A DNA stretch of 64,000 bases from Clostridia bacterium (GCA_017428085.1 JAFRRP010000075.1:52714-116713), one strand, 5' to 3'. Shown: positions 7,321 to 16,475, counted from the stretch's first letter. Numbers and translations: made by a program. Notes: generated by a model from the sequence alone, not told the origin.

Positions 7321-8460
7321 TCAATCGGACACGTCGATGTCCGGTACGATCTGGACCTGATAATCCGGATAAAGCGCGCTGACTTCGCGGTACAGGACCT
7401 CCATTGCGTCTTTTCTGTCCGCGTCAAAGCTGACGACCACGTCGAAGCGGACGGTTTTCTTTTCGGTGTCCGCGTAGAAGCCGTGCATCTGCAGCGCCCA
7501 GTCGTGGGACAGGACCGTTTGTTGGATCGTATTGCGCATCCGCGCCGCCTCGTCGTCGGAAGTGTTGTAGGAGTAGACGCCGATCCCCGTCAGGATCACG
7601 CCGGTCTTCCGGAAGACGTCGGTCTGTATCCTGCGGGTGATCCTGTCCACGTCGTCCACGCTCAGATGATCCGGCAGCTCGACATGTACCGAACCGTAGT
7701 TCCTGTTCGGGCCGTAATTGAACAGCGTGACGTCATATGCGCCGCGCACCGCGTCTTCCGCGCAGATGATCTCTTTCAGTTCCCTTGTCGTTTCCGCGTC
7801 CCCGCGCTTGCCGATGATATCGTTGAGCGTTTCGATCATGATCTCGATACCGGCCTTGATGATAAAGCCCGCGATCACAACGCCCACGTACGCCTCCAGC
7901 GAGATCCCCCAGAGCAGGAAGACGACCGCCGAAGCCAGCACCGAGCCGGACAGGACGGCGTCGAACAGCGCATCTGAGCCGGAAGCCGCCAGCGCGCCGG
8001 AGTTGACCTTTTTGCCCTGCCGCTTCACGTACACGCCGAGGGCCAGCTTGACCGCGATGGCGACGGTTATGATGACGAGCGAAGCCGCGCCGTATTCCGC
8101 CTCCTCCGGCATGATGATCTTTTTGACGGATTCCACCAGCGAGGTGACGCCCGCGTAAAGCACGAGGGCCGCCACGATCATGGAACTCAAGTATTCGATC
8201 CTGCCGTAGCCCAGCGGGTGCTTTTTGTCCGGCTGTTTCGCGCCGAGCTTGGCGCCGATGATGGTCACGACGGACGAGAGCGCGTCGGACAGATTGTTGA
8301 CTGCGTCAAGGATCACGGCGATCGAATGAGATAATACGCCGACGGACGCCTTGAACGCCACCAGCAGCAGATTCGTCACGATCCCGACGACGCTGGTTCT
8401 GACGATGGTTTTTTCCCGGTCCGCGGCCAGCGCGGCCAGATCCTTTTCCTGTTCGTTCAT
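7321..8460 (-). CDS. Cation diffusion facilitator (CDF) metal exporter
   Basis: This 379-residue membrane protein has the CDF pattern: N-terminal transmembrane helices with metal-site aspartates (AVILDAVNNLSDALSSVV), the HPLGYGRIEYLSSM cytoplasmic signature, and further helices to about residue 215. A soluble C-terminal domain (about 220-379) contains the dimerisation ferredoxin-like fold (YGSVHVELPDHLSVDDVDRI). CDF proteins export divalent metals such as Zn, Mn or Fe in exchange for protons. The metal is not determined here. Position inside an ohrR-gpx operon favours iron or manganese, which is only an inference. The C-terminal part is longer than in minimal members. Confidence 0.9.
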   Translation of the reverse strand: MNEQEKDLAALAADREKTIVRTSVVGIVTNLLLVAFKASVGVLSHSIAVILDAVNNLSDALSSVVTIIGAKLGAKQPDKKHPLGYGRIEYLSSMIVAALVLYAGVTSLVESVKKIIMPEEAEYGAASLVIITVAIAVKLALGVYVKRQGKKVNSGALAASGSDALFDAVLSGSVLASAVVFLLWGISLEAYVGVVIAGFIIKAGIEIMIETLNDIIGKRGDAETTRELKEIICAEDAVRGAYDVTLFNYGPNRNYGSVHVELPDHLSVDDVDRITRRIQTDVFRKTGVILTGIGVYSYNTSDDEAARMRNTIQQTVLSHDWALQMHGFYADTEKKTVRFDVVVSFDADRKDAMEVLYREVSALYPDYQVQIVPDIDVSD

Positions 8461-8473
8461 CTCGTTTTCTCTT

Positions 8474-9022
8474 TCAGCCGAGCAGCGCTTCCACGGCCGC
8501 CCGGACTTCCTTCATATCCGCGGTGGGCTCAAAGCGGGCGACGACCCTGCCCTCACGGTCAACGAGGAACTTGGTGAAGTTCCATTTGATATACGCCTTG
8601 TCGCCGAACGCCTTGTTGTTGGCCTTGGCGAACGTGTTCAGCGCCGCGCTTTTTAAGCCTTTGCCGAACCCGGCGAAGGGCTTTTCCGTCGCCAGGAACG
8701 CGAACAGCGGATCGGCCGTCTCGCCGTTGACGTCGATTTTGGCGAACTGCGGGAACTCCGTGCCGAATTTCAGCGTGCAGAATTGATGGATCTCGTCCGC
8801 GTCGCCGGGGGCCTGGTTGGCGAACTGGTTGCAGGGGAAATCCAGGATCTCAAAGCCCTTGTCCTTCAGGTCTTTGTACATCTCCTCCAGCGGCTCGTAG
8901 TGCGGCGTGAAGCCGCAGCCCGTGGCGGTGTTCACGATCAGCAGCGCCTTGCCGCTGTATTCCGAAAGCGAAACCTCATTCCCCGTTCTGTCCTTGACCG
9001 TAAAATCATAGACCGTTTTCAT
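8474..9022 (-). CDS. Glutathione peroxidase-type thiol peroxidase
   Basis: This 182-residue protein is a GPx-fold enzyme reducing hydrogen and organic peroxides. The catalytic cysteine is Cys36 in NTATGCGFTPHY, and the other tetrad positions are in FPCNQFANQAPG (Gln) and WNFTKFLVD (Trp/Asn). It uses Cys rather than selenocysteine. Bacterial members of this type usually take electrons from thioredoxin rather than glutathione. It is directly downstream of ohrR (22-base gap), the classic arrangement for an organic-peroxide defence gene. Confidence 0.93.
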   Translation of the reverse strand: MKTVYDFTVKDRTGNEVSLSEYSGKALLIVNTATGCGFTPHYEPLEEMYKDLKDKGFEILDFPCNQFANQAPGDADEIHQFCTLKFGTEFPQFAKIDVNGETADPLFAFLATEKPFAGFGKGLKSAALNTFAKANNKAFGDKAYIKWNFTKFLVDREGRVVARFEPTADMKEVRAAVEALLG

Positions 9023-9044
9023 GTGTCATTGCCTCCTGTATTAT

Positions 9045-9482
9045 TTATTTTTGACCGTTCAATAATTCATACAACAGCGTGTAGAGCGCGCGCGCCTTTT
9101 CCGGCGGCAGATCGACGCAGCCCGCCGCTTTCAGCGGCACGTCTTTTGCCTGTAACTGTAAGTCCCTGCCTTTGTCGGTCAGGGTGATCACCACCACGCG
9201 CTCGTCCTCGGCGCTGCGACGACGCTCGATATAGCCCGCCTGCTGCAGCTTTTTCAGCAGCGGCGAAAGTGTGCCGTTGTCCAGCAGCAGCTTTTCGCCG
9301 ATGTCGCCCACGGTGACCCCGTCCTGCTCCCACAGCACCAGAAACACCAGGTACTGCGTATAGGTCAGCCCCAGAGGGCTCAACAGGGGCGTATATAAAT
9401 TCGTCACGTTACGCGCCGCGGCGTACAGGGGAAAACAGAGCTGGTTTTTCAGCTTCATCGCCTCGCGGTAATCGTATGCCAT
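9045..9482 (-). CDS. ohrR: OhrR-type MarR family organic-peroxide sensor repressor
   Basis: This 145-residue repressor starts at 9482, where GGAGGC precedes the ATG; a further upstream ATG has no such site. The N-terminal LKNQLCFPLYAAARNVTNLY matches OhrR, with the peroxide-sensing Cys at residue 16, followed by LGLTYTQYLVFLVLWEQ and the winged helix (LLLDNGTLSPLLKKLQQAGY, RRSAEDERVV). Oxidation of the Cys by organic peroxide releases the protein from DNA. It heads the operon with gpx, and a likely operator overlaps its promoter at 9497-9517, so autoregulation is expected. Confidence 0.92.
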   Translation of the reverse strand: MAYDYREAMKLKNQLCFPLYAAARNVTNLYTPLLSPLGLTYTQYLVFLVLWEQDGVTVGDIGEKLLLDNGTLSPLLKKLQQAGYIERRRSAEDERVVVITLTDKGRDLQLQAKDVPLKAAGCVDLPPEKARALYTLLYELLNGQK

Positions 9483-9495
9483 GGGAATTGCCTCC

Positions 9496-9545
9496 GTAAT
9501 TATTTGATGCAATTATATTTTATCGAACATATTTCGGGATGTCAA
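9496..9545 (-). promoter_or_regulatory. ohrR promoter with probable OhrR operator
   Basis: On the minus strand TTGACA (9540-9545) and TAAAAT (9517-9522) are 17 bases apart. Just downstream is TAATT-N9-AATTA (9498-9516), an AT-rich inverted repeat resembling known OhrR boxes and overlapping the expected start of transcription. Confidence 0.65.
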
Positions 9546-9573
9546 GCTTTTTTTTGTCGAAAAAATATCGGCA

Positions 9574-9602
9574 TTGTTTTTTTGCTGATTTCCTGTTAAA
9601 AT
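9574..9602 (+). promoter_or_regulatory. Promoter of the HEAT-repeat gene
   Basis: TTGTTT and TAAAAT are separated by 17 bases and lie about 40 bases before the ATG at 9640. The arrangement is divergent from the ohrR promoter. Confidence 0.45.
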
Positions 9603-9639
9603 ACAATCAAAGACACGGCGGCTGCGAGGTGATAACGGA

Positions 9640-10278
9640 ATGATCGGATCGGAGTTGTACAAAGCGCTGGGCGCGCTGACAAACAACAAAGCGGAATGGG
9701 AAACGAGCATACCGTACGTCTCGTCGCTTCTCTCTTTCGATTCCGTCAAAATACAGGCAAAGGCGCTGTGGCTGCTGGGCGAAATGGGGCTGCGGTACCC
9801 CGACGCCGTGCGGAGCAGACTTCCGGCGGTCGCGTCCTTTCTTGACGCCGGGGAGCCGCTGCTGCGGGAGCGGGCCGTCAACGCGCTGGGCCGGATCGGC
9901 CGCGGCGGCTTTCAGATCATCGAGCCATATTGGGCCGGGTTGTTCCGTTTTGCCGAAGATAAAGAACCCGACGTCAGGTTGAGCTTCATCTGGGCGTCGG
10001 AAAATATCGCCGCCAACACGCCGGACCCGTACCGCGACCGCATGGAGGTTTTTGCCGGGCTGCTGCGGGACGCCGATAACAGAGTCCGCATGGAAGCGCC
10101 GGAGATGTTCCGCGTGATCGGAAAACGCCGCCCGGAATTCGTACGGCCCTACATTGAACTGCTGGGTCAGATTTCGAAAACCGACGCCGACCGGGTGGTA
10201 AGGATCCATTGCGCAGGGGCCGTCAAAGCGGCCTGCGGAACACAGAACGCGGCGAGCGGTTTTTCGGGAGCGTTTTGA
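9640..10278 (+). CDS. HEAT-repeat protein of unknown role
   Basis: This 212-residue protein is made of helical pairs of the HEAT/armadillo type (SVKIQAKALWLLGEMGLRY, LRERAVNALGRIGRGG, DNRVRMEAPEMFRVIGKR), covering roughly residues 25-200. Such repeats form solenoids that bind proteins. No catalytic motif, signal peptide or membrane segment is seen. The start has a GAGGTG site 9 bases upstream. It is divergent from ohrR and is separated from the glycosidase that follows by 90 bases. DNA-alkylation-repair proteins share the fold, but the defining residues are not evident. Confidence 0.65.
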   Translation: MIGSELYKALGALTNNKAEWETSIPYVSSLLSFDSVKIQAKALWLLGEMGLRYPDAVRSRLPAVASFLDAGEPLLRERAVNALGRIGRGGFQIIEPYWAGLFRFAEDKEPDVRLSFIWASENIAANTPDPYRDRMEVFAGLLRDADNRVRMEAPEMFRVIGKRRPEFVRPYIELLGQISKTDADRVVRIHCAGAVKAACGTQNAASGFSGAF

Positions 10279-10368
10279 CCGTCCGTTTGGCCGGAACCGG
10301 CTCCGGCGCGGACAAAGGAATCAGATAAGGCCGGCGGATAAAATCCATAAAGGGGATAAAAACAAACG

Positions 10369-12453
10369 ATGAGACACGTTGCGATCATCACTTCCCGCCC
10401 GAAACGAAGCGGGAGCTCGTCCATCCCGGACGGGGCGATCACCGGAAACGGCGATCTGGCGGTCATTCTCGGGAACAGCCCGGAGGGGCTGCGCGTCTTT
10501 CTGTCCAAAACCGACGTCTGGTTCGCGGTGGAACAGGAGTCCGAGGGCGGCCTGCGCCCGGTGGGGTATATCGATATCCCGGTCCCGCGCGGGATGTACC
10601 GGAATTACCGGGTGGAACAGGATATGGACTTAGGTCTGCTGCGCTGCGGTTTTTCCCACGGCAAAAAGGCGCTGCGGATCGCCATCCGCGTGGCGGCGGA
10701 GGAAAACGCCGTGCTGATCGAAGCCGACGGCGACGCGGAGATCGATCCCGTTTTATACGCCTACGACCTCGGCGAAACGACGGGGCGCGGCGGCGTCTTT
10801 AATGAGAAAGGCGTTTCCGGCGTTTTCCGCAGCTTTGACGGCGAAAACTGCCTGTATGAAACGCACGTATTTGCCGCCGGGCGTAAGCTCACGGGCGGAC
10901 GCTATTACGCGTTCATCGCGACGAACCACGACTGTGAGGACCCGAAGAGGGAAGCGGTCGAAAAGGTCGCCGGTATCACTCCCGACCGGTTCGGCGCGCT
11001 GACGGCGTCGCACGCGGCGTTCTGGCGCGATTTCTGGAGCAGATCGCGCTTCACGGTGTCGGATCCGGAGCTGGAGACCCGTTGGTACGCCTCGCAGTAT
11101 TTTCTGGCGGTCTGCGCGCGCAACGGGAAATATCCGCCGGGGCTGTACGCCAATTTCGTCACGGTGGAGCGCCCCAACTGGCACAGCGATTATCACCTGA
11201 ATTACAACTATCAGGCGCCGTTCTACGCGGCGTGCTCCTCCAACCATACGGAGCTGACGGACTGTTATCTGTCCCCGCTGGAGGAGTTTGTGCCCCGCGG
11301 ACGGACCTTTGCCGAAAAGCTGGGCTGCGGCGGGATCCTTTTTCCCTGCGGTATCGCGCCCGGCGGCTATATGACCGAGGCCGCGCCCGGCGCGAAGTAC
11401 GAGTTCGAGCGCCCCTTCATGGGGCAGAAAAACGACGCGCTCCACGCGGCGGATATCGCCGTTTTCCGCTGGAACGCGACAAGGAACGTCGACTACGCGC
11501 GGGAGCACGCCTACCCGTATCTCAAAGAATGCCTTGCCTTTTTCACGGACTACGCGGTCCTTGAAGACGGGGTATACGCGATCCCGGACGACTCCGTACA
11601 CGAGGCGCCGTATTATCGGGACGACTTTGACGAGGAGACGTATCCGTATATCCACGATAAAAACAACGTCCTGACGCTGGGGCTGCTGCGCCTGTGCATC
11701 CCGGCAGCGATCGATATGGCACAAACGCTGGGGATCGACGAAGACAGATGCGCCGCATGGCGGGATTTTCTGAAGAAGCTCCCCGATTTCCCGACCTTTA
11801 TCCGCAAAGGGCAGGAGGTCTACCGCTATACGGAGAAGGGGCAGGCGTGGCACCCGGACAACGACGTGGGCCAGCAGCACATCTTTCCCTGCGGCTGCGT
11901 GGGGCTGTCCTCGTCCGAACGGGAGCTGCGGCTCGCGCGGAACACCGTCGGCCAGCGGCTGTTCGGGTTCAAGGACTGCAACGCGGTGTCCTCGTTCTAC
12001 GCCATCGGCGCAAGGATCGGCTGGGACCCGGCGTATATGATCGACCGGCTGCGGGAATTCAACGCCGAAACGGGCATGGCCAATCTGCTGCACGATATGC
12101 CCGGCGGCTGCCTGGAATATTGCGTCGTAAACGCCCTGGCGCTCAACGAGATGGCGCTGCAGAGCCATCAGGGGACCGTGCGGATCTTCCCGGACTGGGA
12201 CGTCCGTCTCGACTGCGCCTATGAGCGTCTGCGGGCGGACGGCGCGTTCCTGGTCTCCGCCGAAATGAAAAACGGAAAAGCGGTGAAGGCGGAGATCGTA
12301 TCCGAAAAGGGCGGGCTGCTGCGGGTCGCGTTCCCCGCGGAAACCATCTCCGTGTCTGTCAACGGCGTTCCCGTGGGGCTTTCCGCCGAAGCGCTGGAAG
12401 GCGGCATCGCGACCGCCCCGGGGGACACGGTCACGATCACCGCGATCCGGTAG
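10369..12453 (+). CDS. GH95-like (alpha/alpha)6-barrel glycosidase
   Basis: This 694-residue protein resembles GH95 enzymes (alpha-L-fucosidase/galactosidase class). An N-terminal beta-sandwich domain (about 1-200, with AITGNGDLAVILGNSPEGLR) leads into a helical barrel containing WHSDYHLNYNYQAPFYAA, which corresponds to the substrate-cleft motif of the clan, and then QNDALHAAD-type and HPDNDVGQQHIFPCG segments. A small beta domain closes the C-terminus. There is no signal peptide, so it would act on imported oligosaccharides in the cytoplasm. AAAGGGG precedes the ATG. The substrate is uncertain; assignment to a related barrel family such as GH65-like cannot be excluded. Confidence 0.72.
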   Translation: MRHVAIITSRPKRSGSSSIPDGAITGNGDLAVILGNSPEGLRVFLSKTDVWFAVEQESEGGLRPVGYIDIPVPRGMYRNYRVEQDMDLGLLRCGFSHGKKALRIAIRVAAEENAVLIEADGDAEIDPVLYAYDLGETTGRGGVFNEKGVSGVFRSFDGENCLYETHVFAAGRKLTGGRYYAFIATNHDCEDPKREAVEKVAGITPDRFGALTASHAAFWRDFWSRSRFTVSDPELETRWYASQYFLAVCARNGKYPPGLYANFVTVERPNWHSDYHLNYNYQAPFYAACSSNHTELTDCYLSPLEEFVPRGRTFAEKLGCGGILFPCGIAPGGYMTEAAPGAKYEFERPFMGQKNDALHAADIAVFRWNATRNVDYAREHAYPYLKECLAFFTDYAVLEDGVYAIPDDSVHEAPYYRDDFDEETYPYIHDKNNVLTLGLLRLCIPAAIDMAQTLGIDEDRCAAWRDFLKKLPDFPTFIRKGQEVYRYTEKGQAWHPDNDVGQQHIFPCGCVGLSSSERELRLARNTVGQRLFGFKDCNAVSSFYAIGARIGWDPAYMIDRLREFNAETGMANLLHDMPGGCLEYCVVNALALNEMALQSHQGTVRIFPDWDVRLDCAYERLRADGAFLVSAEMKNGKAVKAEIVSEKGGLLRVAFPAETISVSVNGVPVGLSAEALEGGIATAPGDTVTITAIR

Positions 12454-12543
12454 ATCCCCGATCGTTTCTAAACAGAAAAGGCAAGCCGTCGGCTCGCCGG
12501 AGTTGAGGTTTTCTATTCCGCAGTGCTCCGGAAAGACCGAAAA

Positions 12544-12594
12544 GATCCCCGGGAATGTCTCAACGCCGCTGTTCCCGGGGATCTCCTGTTTTTT
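12544..12594. terminator. Strong terminator between convergent genes
   Basis: GATCCCCGGGAA and TTCCCGGGGATC form a perfect 12-bp stem around a 16-base loop, followed by CTCCTGTTTTTTG. It separates the GH95-like gene (plus) from the MOSC gene (minus). Confidence 0.85.
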
Positions 12595-12616
12595 GTGGTG
12601 ATACGTGCCGGAGCGC

Positions 12617-13054
12617 TTATTGCAGCGCCGTCACGGCGTCTCCGGCATGGACTTTCCCGCCCTTGACGACGATGGCAAATACGCCCTCGCGCGGCATCAC
12701 GCATTGCCCCACCAGCTTGCTGACGGCGCAGCCCTCGTGGCATTCCTTGCCGATCTGGCTGATCTCCAGCACGCATTCGCCCACCTGCAGACGGGTGCCG
12801 ACGGGCAGGGTATACAGCTGAATGCCCTCGGTGGTGATGTTCTCGGCGAACACGCCGTGGCACAGTCCGTCGGTGGGGCCCGCCTTGGCCTTTTCGATGC
12901 TCTCCACGCCCAAAAGGCTTACCTGACGGTGCCATTTGCCCGCGTGGGCGTCTCCCTCAAAGCCGAAATTCTCAATCAGGTTTCCCTCTTTGATGGTCTT
13001 TTTCGGCGTACCCTTCTTTTCGCTGATGTTGATGGCGACAACTTTTCCGTTCAT
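12617..13054 (-). CDS. MOSC-domain protein
   Basis: This 145-residue protein is a stand-alone MOSC domain, the beta-barrel found at the C-terminus of molybdenum cofactor sulfurases. The diagnostic region is EISQIGKECHEGCAVSKLVG, with a conserved Cys, and GFEGDAHAGKWHRQVSLL near the N-terminus. Clostridial stand-alone copies are commonly found next to moaA, moaC or mogA and are thought to handle sulfur or cofactor transfer. It is the last gene of the leftward cofactor operon, 6 bases after moaA. Confidence 0.88.
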   Translation of the reverse strand: MNGKVVAINISEKKGTPKKTIKEGNLIENFGFEGDAHAGKWHRQVSLLGVESIEKAKAGPTDGLCHGVFAENITTEGIQLYTLPVGTRLQVGECVLEISQIGKECHEGCAVSKLVGQCVMPREGVFAIVVKGGKVHAGDAVTALQ

Positions 13055-13060
13055 ATCGCG

Positions 13061-13990
13061 TTATCCTCCGATCTGATTCATGGGGGCAAGCCCCTGCGCT
13101 TTTTCAAAATGATGCCCGGCGGGCTTGTTTCGGATACATTGGCAGATCGCCTCGTAAAGGCGGTCCGGCTCGTTCAGGTACGGCAGCAGGTCGTACGTCT
13201 CCTTCTGCCCCAGACAGGGCTTGAGCTGCCCGTCCGCCAACAGACGGATGCGGCTGCAGTCATTGCAGAATTTTTTGCTGACGGGGGAGATCAGGCCGAT
13301 TCGGCCCCGGTAGCCTTCCACCGCGTAGTATTCGGCGGCGCCGTCCTCGCCCGGTACGGGGGAAAGATGGGGGAACCGCGCCAGCAGTTCCCCGGAGGGG
13401 ATCAGCCGCTTTTGGTAATCGTCGCCGTCGCCGGTGGGCATCAACTCGATAAATCGCACGTCCAGCGGGTAGTCCCGCGCCAGCGCCGCCAGCCTTTCCG
13501 CGTCGCCGTCGTTGACGCCCCGCAGCAGCACTGCGTTGACCTTTACCCGCTTAAAGCCCTGCGCCAGCGCCGTCTCCAATCCCTCCAGCACGGCGGCAAG
13601 GGCGTCCCGCCCCGTCATGCGGCGGAAACACTCCGGGTCCAGCGTGTCCAGGCTGATGTTGACCGCGTCCACCCCGGCCTGTTTCAGCGCCGGGGCTTTT
13701 TCCTTCAGCAGAAAACCGTTGGTGGTGATCGCCAGCGTCTCCGGCAAGGCGGCCGCCCGTACGGCTTCGGCGATTTCAGCGATATCGTCCCGGATCAGGG
13801 GTTCGCCGCCGGTGAGGCGTATTTTCGTGATCCCCGCCCGGGCGAAGGCCGCCGCGAAGGCGGCGAACTGCTCCGGCGTCAGCTCCCGCGCGTCGGATTT
13901 TGCCGCGCCGCAGTAGGCGCAATGAAAATTGCACCGCCGCGTGACGGATATCCGCAGATAGTTGATCTCTCGCCCGAACCGATCTCTCAT
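13061..13990 (-). CDS. moaA: GTP 3',8-cyclase MoaA
   Basis: This 309-residue radical-SAM enzyme performs the first step of pterin cofactor synthesis, rearranging GTP to 3',8-cH2GTP. The SAM cluster motif is CNFHCAYC near residue 20, with [13 protein letters not shown] following. The C-terminal second 4Fe-4S cluster, which holds GTP, is marked by [20 protein letters not shown]. The protein ends in Gly-Gly, the C-terminal tail known to be needed for MoaA activity. Its start overlaps the moaC stop by 4 bases (ATGA), so translation is coupled. Confidence 0.96.
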   Translation of the reverse strand: MRDRFGREINYLRISVTRRCNFHCAYCGAAKSDARELTPEQFAAFAAAFARAGITKIRLTGGEPLIRDDIAEIAEAVRAAALPETLAITTNGFLLKEKAPALKQAGVDAVNISLDTLDPECFRRMTGRDALAAVLEGLETALAQGFKRVKVNAVLLRGVNDGDAERLAALARDYPLDVRFIELMPTGDGDDYQKRLIPSGELLARFPHLSPVPGEDGAAEYYAVEGYRGRIGLISPVSKKFCNDCSRIRLLADGQLKPCLGQKETYDLLPYLNEPDRLYEAICQCIRNKPAGHHFEKAQGLAPMNQIGG

Positions 13991-14454
13991 GCTCTGTAAT
14001 CGCCGCTTTTCCCGCCGGTTTTTTCCAGCAGCCTGATTTCTTTAATGGCCATCCCTCTGTCGATGGCCTTGCACATATCGTAAACGGTCAGCGCCGCGAC
14101 GGAGACCGCGGTCAGCGCCTCCATCTCGATGCCGGTCTTATAGCTGCACGTCAGCCGGGCCCGGATATACAGCTCGTCCCGCCCGTTGTCGTCAAAATCG
14201 ATGTTGATGCTCTCGATGGGGATGTTGTGGCACAGCGGGATCAGCTCGAACGTGCGCTTGGCCGCCATGATGCCGGCGATCCGCGCCGTGGCCAGCGCGT
14301 CGCCCTTTTTCAGCTCCGCGGATAAGATCTTTTGCAGCGTTTCCGGCTGCATTTTCACCGTGGCGGCTGCCTCGGCGGTGCGCCGGGTGACGTCCTTGCC
14401 GCCCACGTCCACCATCCGCGCCGCGCCGGTCTCGTCCAGATGCGTCAGGTCCAT
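13987..14454 (-). CDS. moaC: Cyclic pyranopterin monophosphate synthase MoaC
   Basis: This 155-residue protein completes the MoaA reaction, forming cPMP. The family signatures are [16 protein letters not shown] at the N-terminus, [11 protein letters not shown] in the middle and [15 protein letters not shown] near the C-terminus, which carries the catalytic Asp region. Length matches the usual 155-160 residues. It overlaps moaA by 4 bases. An intergenic inverted repeat and a REP-like hairpin separate it from the moeA-PBP gene upstream. Confidence 0.96.
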   Translation of the reverse strand: MDLTHLDETGAARMVDVGGKDVTRRTAEAAATVKMQPETLQKILSAELKKGDALATARIAGIMAAKRTFELIPLCHNIPIESINIDFDDNGRDELYIRARLTCSYKTGIEMEALTAVSVAALTVYDMCKAIDRGMAIKEIRLLEKTGGKSGDYRA

Positions 14455-14469
14455 AAGAAATCCTCCGGA

Positions 14470-14560
14470 TTTAGTTGTAAGATAAAAGATAAAATAGTAC
14501 AGCGGAATTATTCCTGAACCTGTTTTCTTATATCTTACATCTTACAACTCACATCTTAAT
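14470..14560. repeat. Intergenic inverted repeat between moaC and moeA-PBP
   Basis: GTTGTAAGATAAAAGATAAA near the left end is matched in reverse complement by TCTTACATCTTACAAC near the right end, giving an AT-rich inverted repeat of about 90 bases. The low-complexity GTAAGAT wording resembles other AT-rich intergenic stretches at 59193 and 63950. Confidence 0.55.
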
Positions 14561-14561
14561 A

Positions 14562-14580
14562 CGCTGCTGAGGCAGCGCGC
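14562..14580 (+). repeat. REP-like hairpin, copy A
   Basis: CGCTGC-TGAG-GCAGCG followed by CGC. It touches the stop codon of the moeA-PBP gene (14581) and belongs to the nine-copy family described in the findings; the tail is cut short compared with other copies. Confidence 0.6.
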
Positions 14581-16455
14581 TCATATTTTATAGCCGCCCA
14601 TTTCCGTCAGACGTTTCGCGAAGGCGTCGCTGTGCAGCAGCTCGAAAAACGCCCGCACGAAGGGATGGTCGGCGTAGGTTTCATTTACCAGAAAATCGTA
14701 TTCCTCGTCGCACAGGGGGATGAAGTCCAGCCCGTACATCTTGGCTGCGGACCAGATGCCCAGCCCCGCGTCCGCGTTGCCGGCGGCGATGGAGGCCGCC
14801 ACCGCCGTATGGGTGAATTTCTCGTTGGCGTAGCCGTCGATCCGATCCGGCATGACGCCGTCGCGCTCCATCAGGTGGTCCAGCAGCACGCGGGTGCCCG
14901 CGCCGCGCTGACGGTTGACATAGCGGCAACGCGTCAGGTCGGCGATCGTTCGGATGCCCAGCGGGTTGCCCGGGGCCACCATAAAGCCCTGCACCCGCTT
15001 GACGCCCTTGAACAGTACCGCGCCGCCCTCCGGGAAGTATTTTTCCACGTAGGGCACGTTGTATGTGCCGGTGTCCCCGTCCAGCAGGTGAATGGCGCCC
15101 ATGTGCGCCTGACCGGCCCTGATCGCGGCGATGGTGCCCATGCTGCCCACGTGGGAGGATTTGACGCGGAAGCCGCAGCCCTGCCGTTGGGCCAGATCGG
15201 CCAGCTCGTCGATGATGGGATCGTGGCTGCCGGTGACGATCAGCGCGTTTTCAACGTCGCGCCTGTCCCGCAGCAGCCGCACGGAAACGGATTCTCCCGC
15301 CTCCAGCCCCTCGGCGTCCTGTTCCACCGTCAGGATGGCGTCCGCCTTGGTCAGACTGGAGATCACGCCCGCGCCGCCGGGCAGGGGAGTGGCGGTCAGC
15401 TTGCCGCCCGCGCCGCCCAGCGATACGCGCAGGTATTCCCGGTATTTCAGCGAGGAGGTCACGCGCCTACCCAGAACGGCCTGCGCCGTCGCCTCCGGCT
15501 GCGGGGGCCTTTTGTAGTATCTGTCGATCAGTCCCTTGATGAATTCCTCCATCACCACGATGGCGGAAACCGGGTAGCCGGGCAGTCCCGCCACGGGCTT
15601 GCCCTTCGCCACGCCCAGCACGGCGGGCTTGCCGGGACGGATGGCCACGCCGTGTACCGTCACTTTTCCCAGCGCGGATACGATCTCCGCCGTGTAGTCG
15701 TCGCGCCCGGCGGAGGAGCCCGCCAGCACCAGCACGGCGTCGCATTCCGCCAGCGCCGTTTCCAGCGCCGCGGAAAGCAGTTCCTTTTTGTCCTTTACGA
15801 TGGGGTACGTTTTCGCGTCCGCGTCCCAACCGGCCAGCATGGCGGCAAAGACGGCGGAATTGAATTCGATGATCTCGCCCTTTTCCGGGGCGGAGGTGGG
15901 GGGCACGATCTCGTCCCCCGTGGGGATGATGCCGAACAGCGGGCGTTTTTTGACGGCGATCTCCGTCACGCCGCCCGCTAAAAACGCGCCGATCAGCGCG
16001 GGGGTGACCACGGTGTTCGTGGGGGCGATCATATCCCCCATGCAGATGTCCTCGCCTACCTGCCGCACGTGCTGCCACGGCGCGGCTGCCGCGTACAGCT
16101 TTACGCTTCCGTCCCCTGCCTCGATCACGTCTTCCACCATTATCACAGCGTCCGCGCCGTCCGGCAGCGGGTCGCCGGTATCGACGACGGTGTAGCGCGA
16201 AGGCGTCAGGATCACAGGCGTACGCTCCGCGGCGCCGAAGGTATCCGCCGCTTTGACGGCGATGCCGTCCATGGCGGAGGCGTTATAGTGAGGAGAGGAA
16301 ATGACGGCGTAGACCGCCCGGGACAGCGACCTGCCCAGCGCGTCCGGCACGCGCGCCGTTTCCTCCGTATAGGAAAAACCGCTTTCCGCCACGGCGCCGA
16401 AAAAGATCTCCTGCGCCTGCTCCAGCGGGGTATTGTTCAGATAATTATGCTTCAT
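14581..16455 (-). CDS. moeA: MoeA fused to a periplasmic-binding-protein-like domain
   Basis: This 624-residue protein starts at 16455, with GGAG 8 bases upstream. Residues 1 to about 400 are MoeA, which inserts molybdate or tungstate into adenylated molybdopterin: VDTGDPLPDGADAVIMVED, PTGDEIVPP, AGSSAGRDDYTAEI, KPVAGLPGYPVS. Residues about 405-624 are a binding-protein fold of the LysR-substrate/PBP type (GSHDPIIDELADL, RQRGAGTRVLLDHLMERDG, AAGNADAGLGIW). The second domain may sense or hold the oxyanion or pterin; that is inference. A canonical moeA lies directly upstream. Confidence 0.9.
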   Translation of the reverse strand: MKHNYLNNTPLEQAQEIFFGAVAESGFSYTEETARVPDALGRSLSRAVYAVISSPHYNASAMDGIAVKAADTFGAAERTPVILTPSRYTVVDTGDPLPDGADAVIMVEDVIEAGDGSVKLYAAAAPWQHVRQVGEDICMGDMIAPTNTVVTPALIGAFLAGGVTEIAVKKRPLFGIIPTGDEIVPPTSAPEKGEIIEFNSAVFAAMLAGWDADAKTYPIVKDKKELLSAALETALAECDAVLVLAGSSAGRDDYTAEIVSALGKVTVHGVAIRPGKPAVLGVAKGKPVAGLPGYPVSAIVVMEEFIKGLIDRYYKRPPQPEATAQAVLGRRVTSSLKYREYLRVSLGGAGGKLTATPLPGGAGVISSLTKADAILTVEQDAEGLEAGESVSVRLLRDRRDVENALIVTGSHDPIIDELADLAQRQGCGFRVKSSHVGSMGTIAAIRAGQAHMGAIHLLDGDTGTYNVPYVEKYFPEGGAVLFKGVKRVQGFMVAPGNPLGIRTIADLTRCRYVNRQRGAGTRVLLDHLMERDGVMPDRIDGYANEKFTHTAVAASIAAGNADAGLGIWSAAKMYGLDFIPLCDEEYDFLVNETYADHPFVRAFFELLHSDAFAKRLTEMGGYKI

Positions 16456-16475
16456 ACTTTTTCTCCGTGTTCGGA

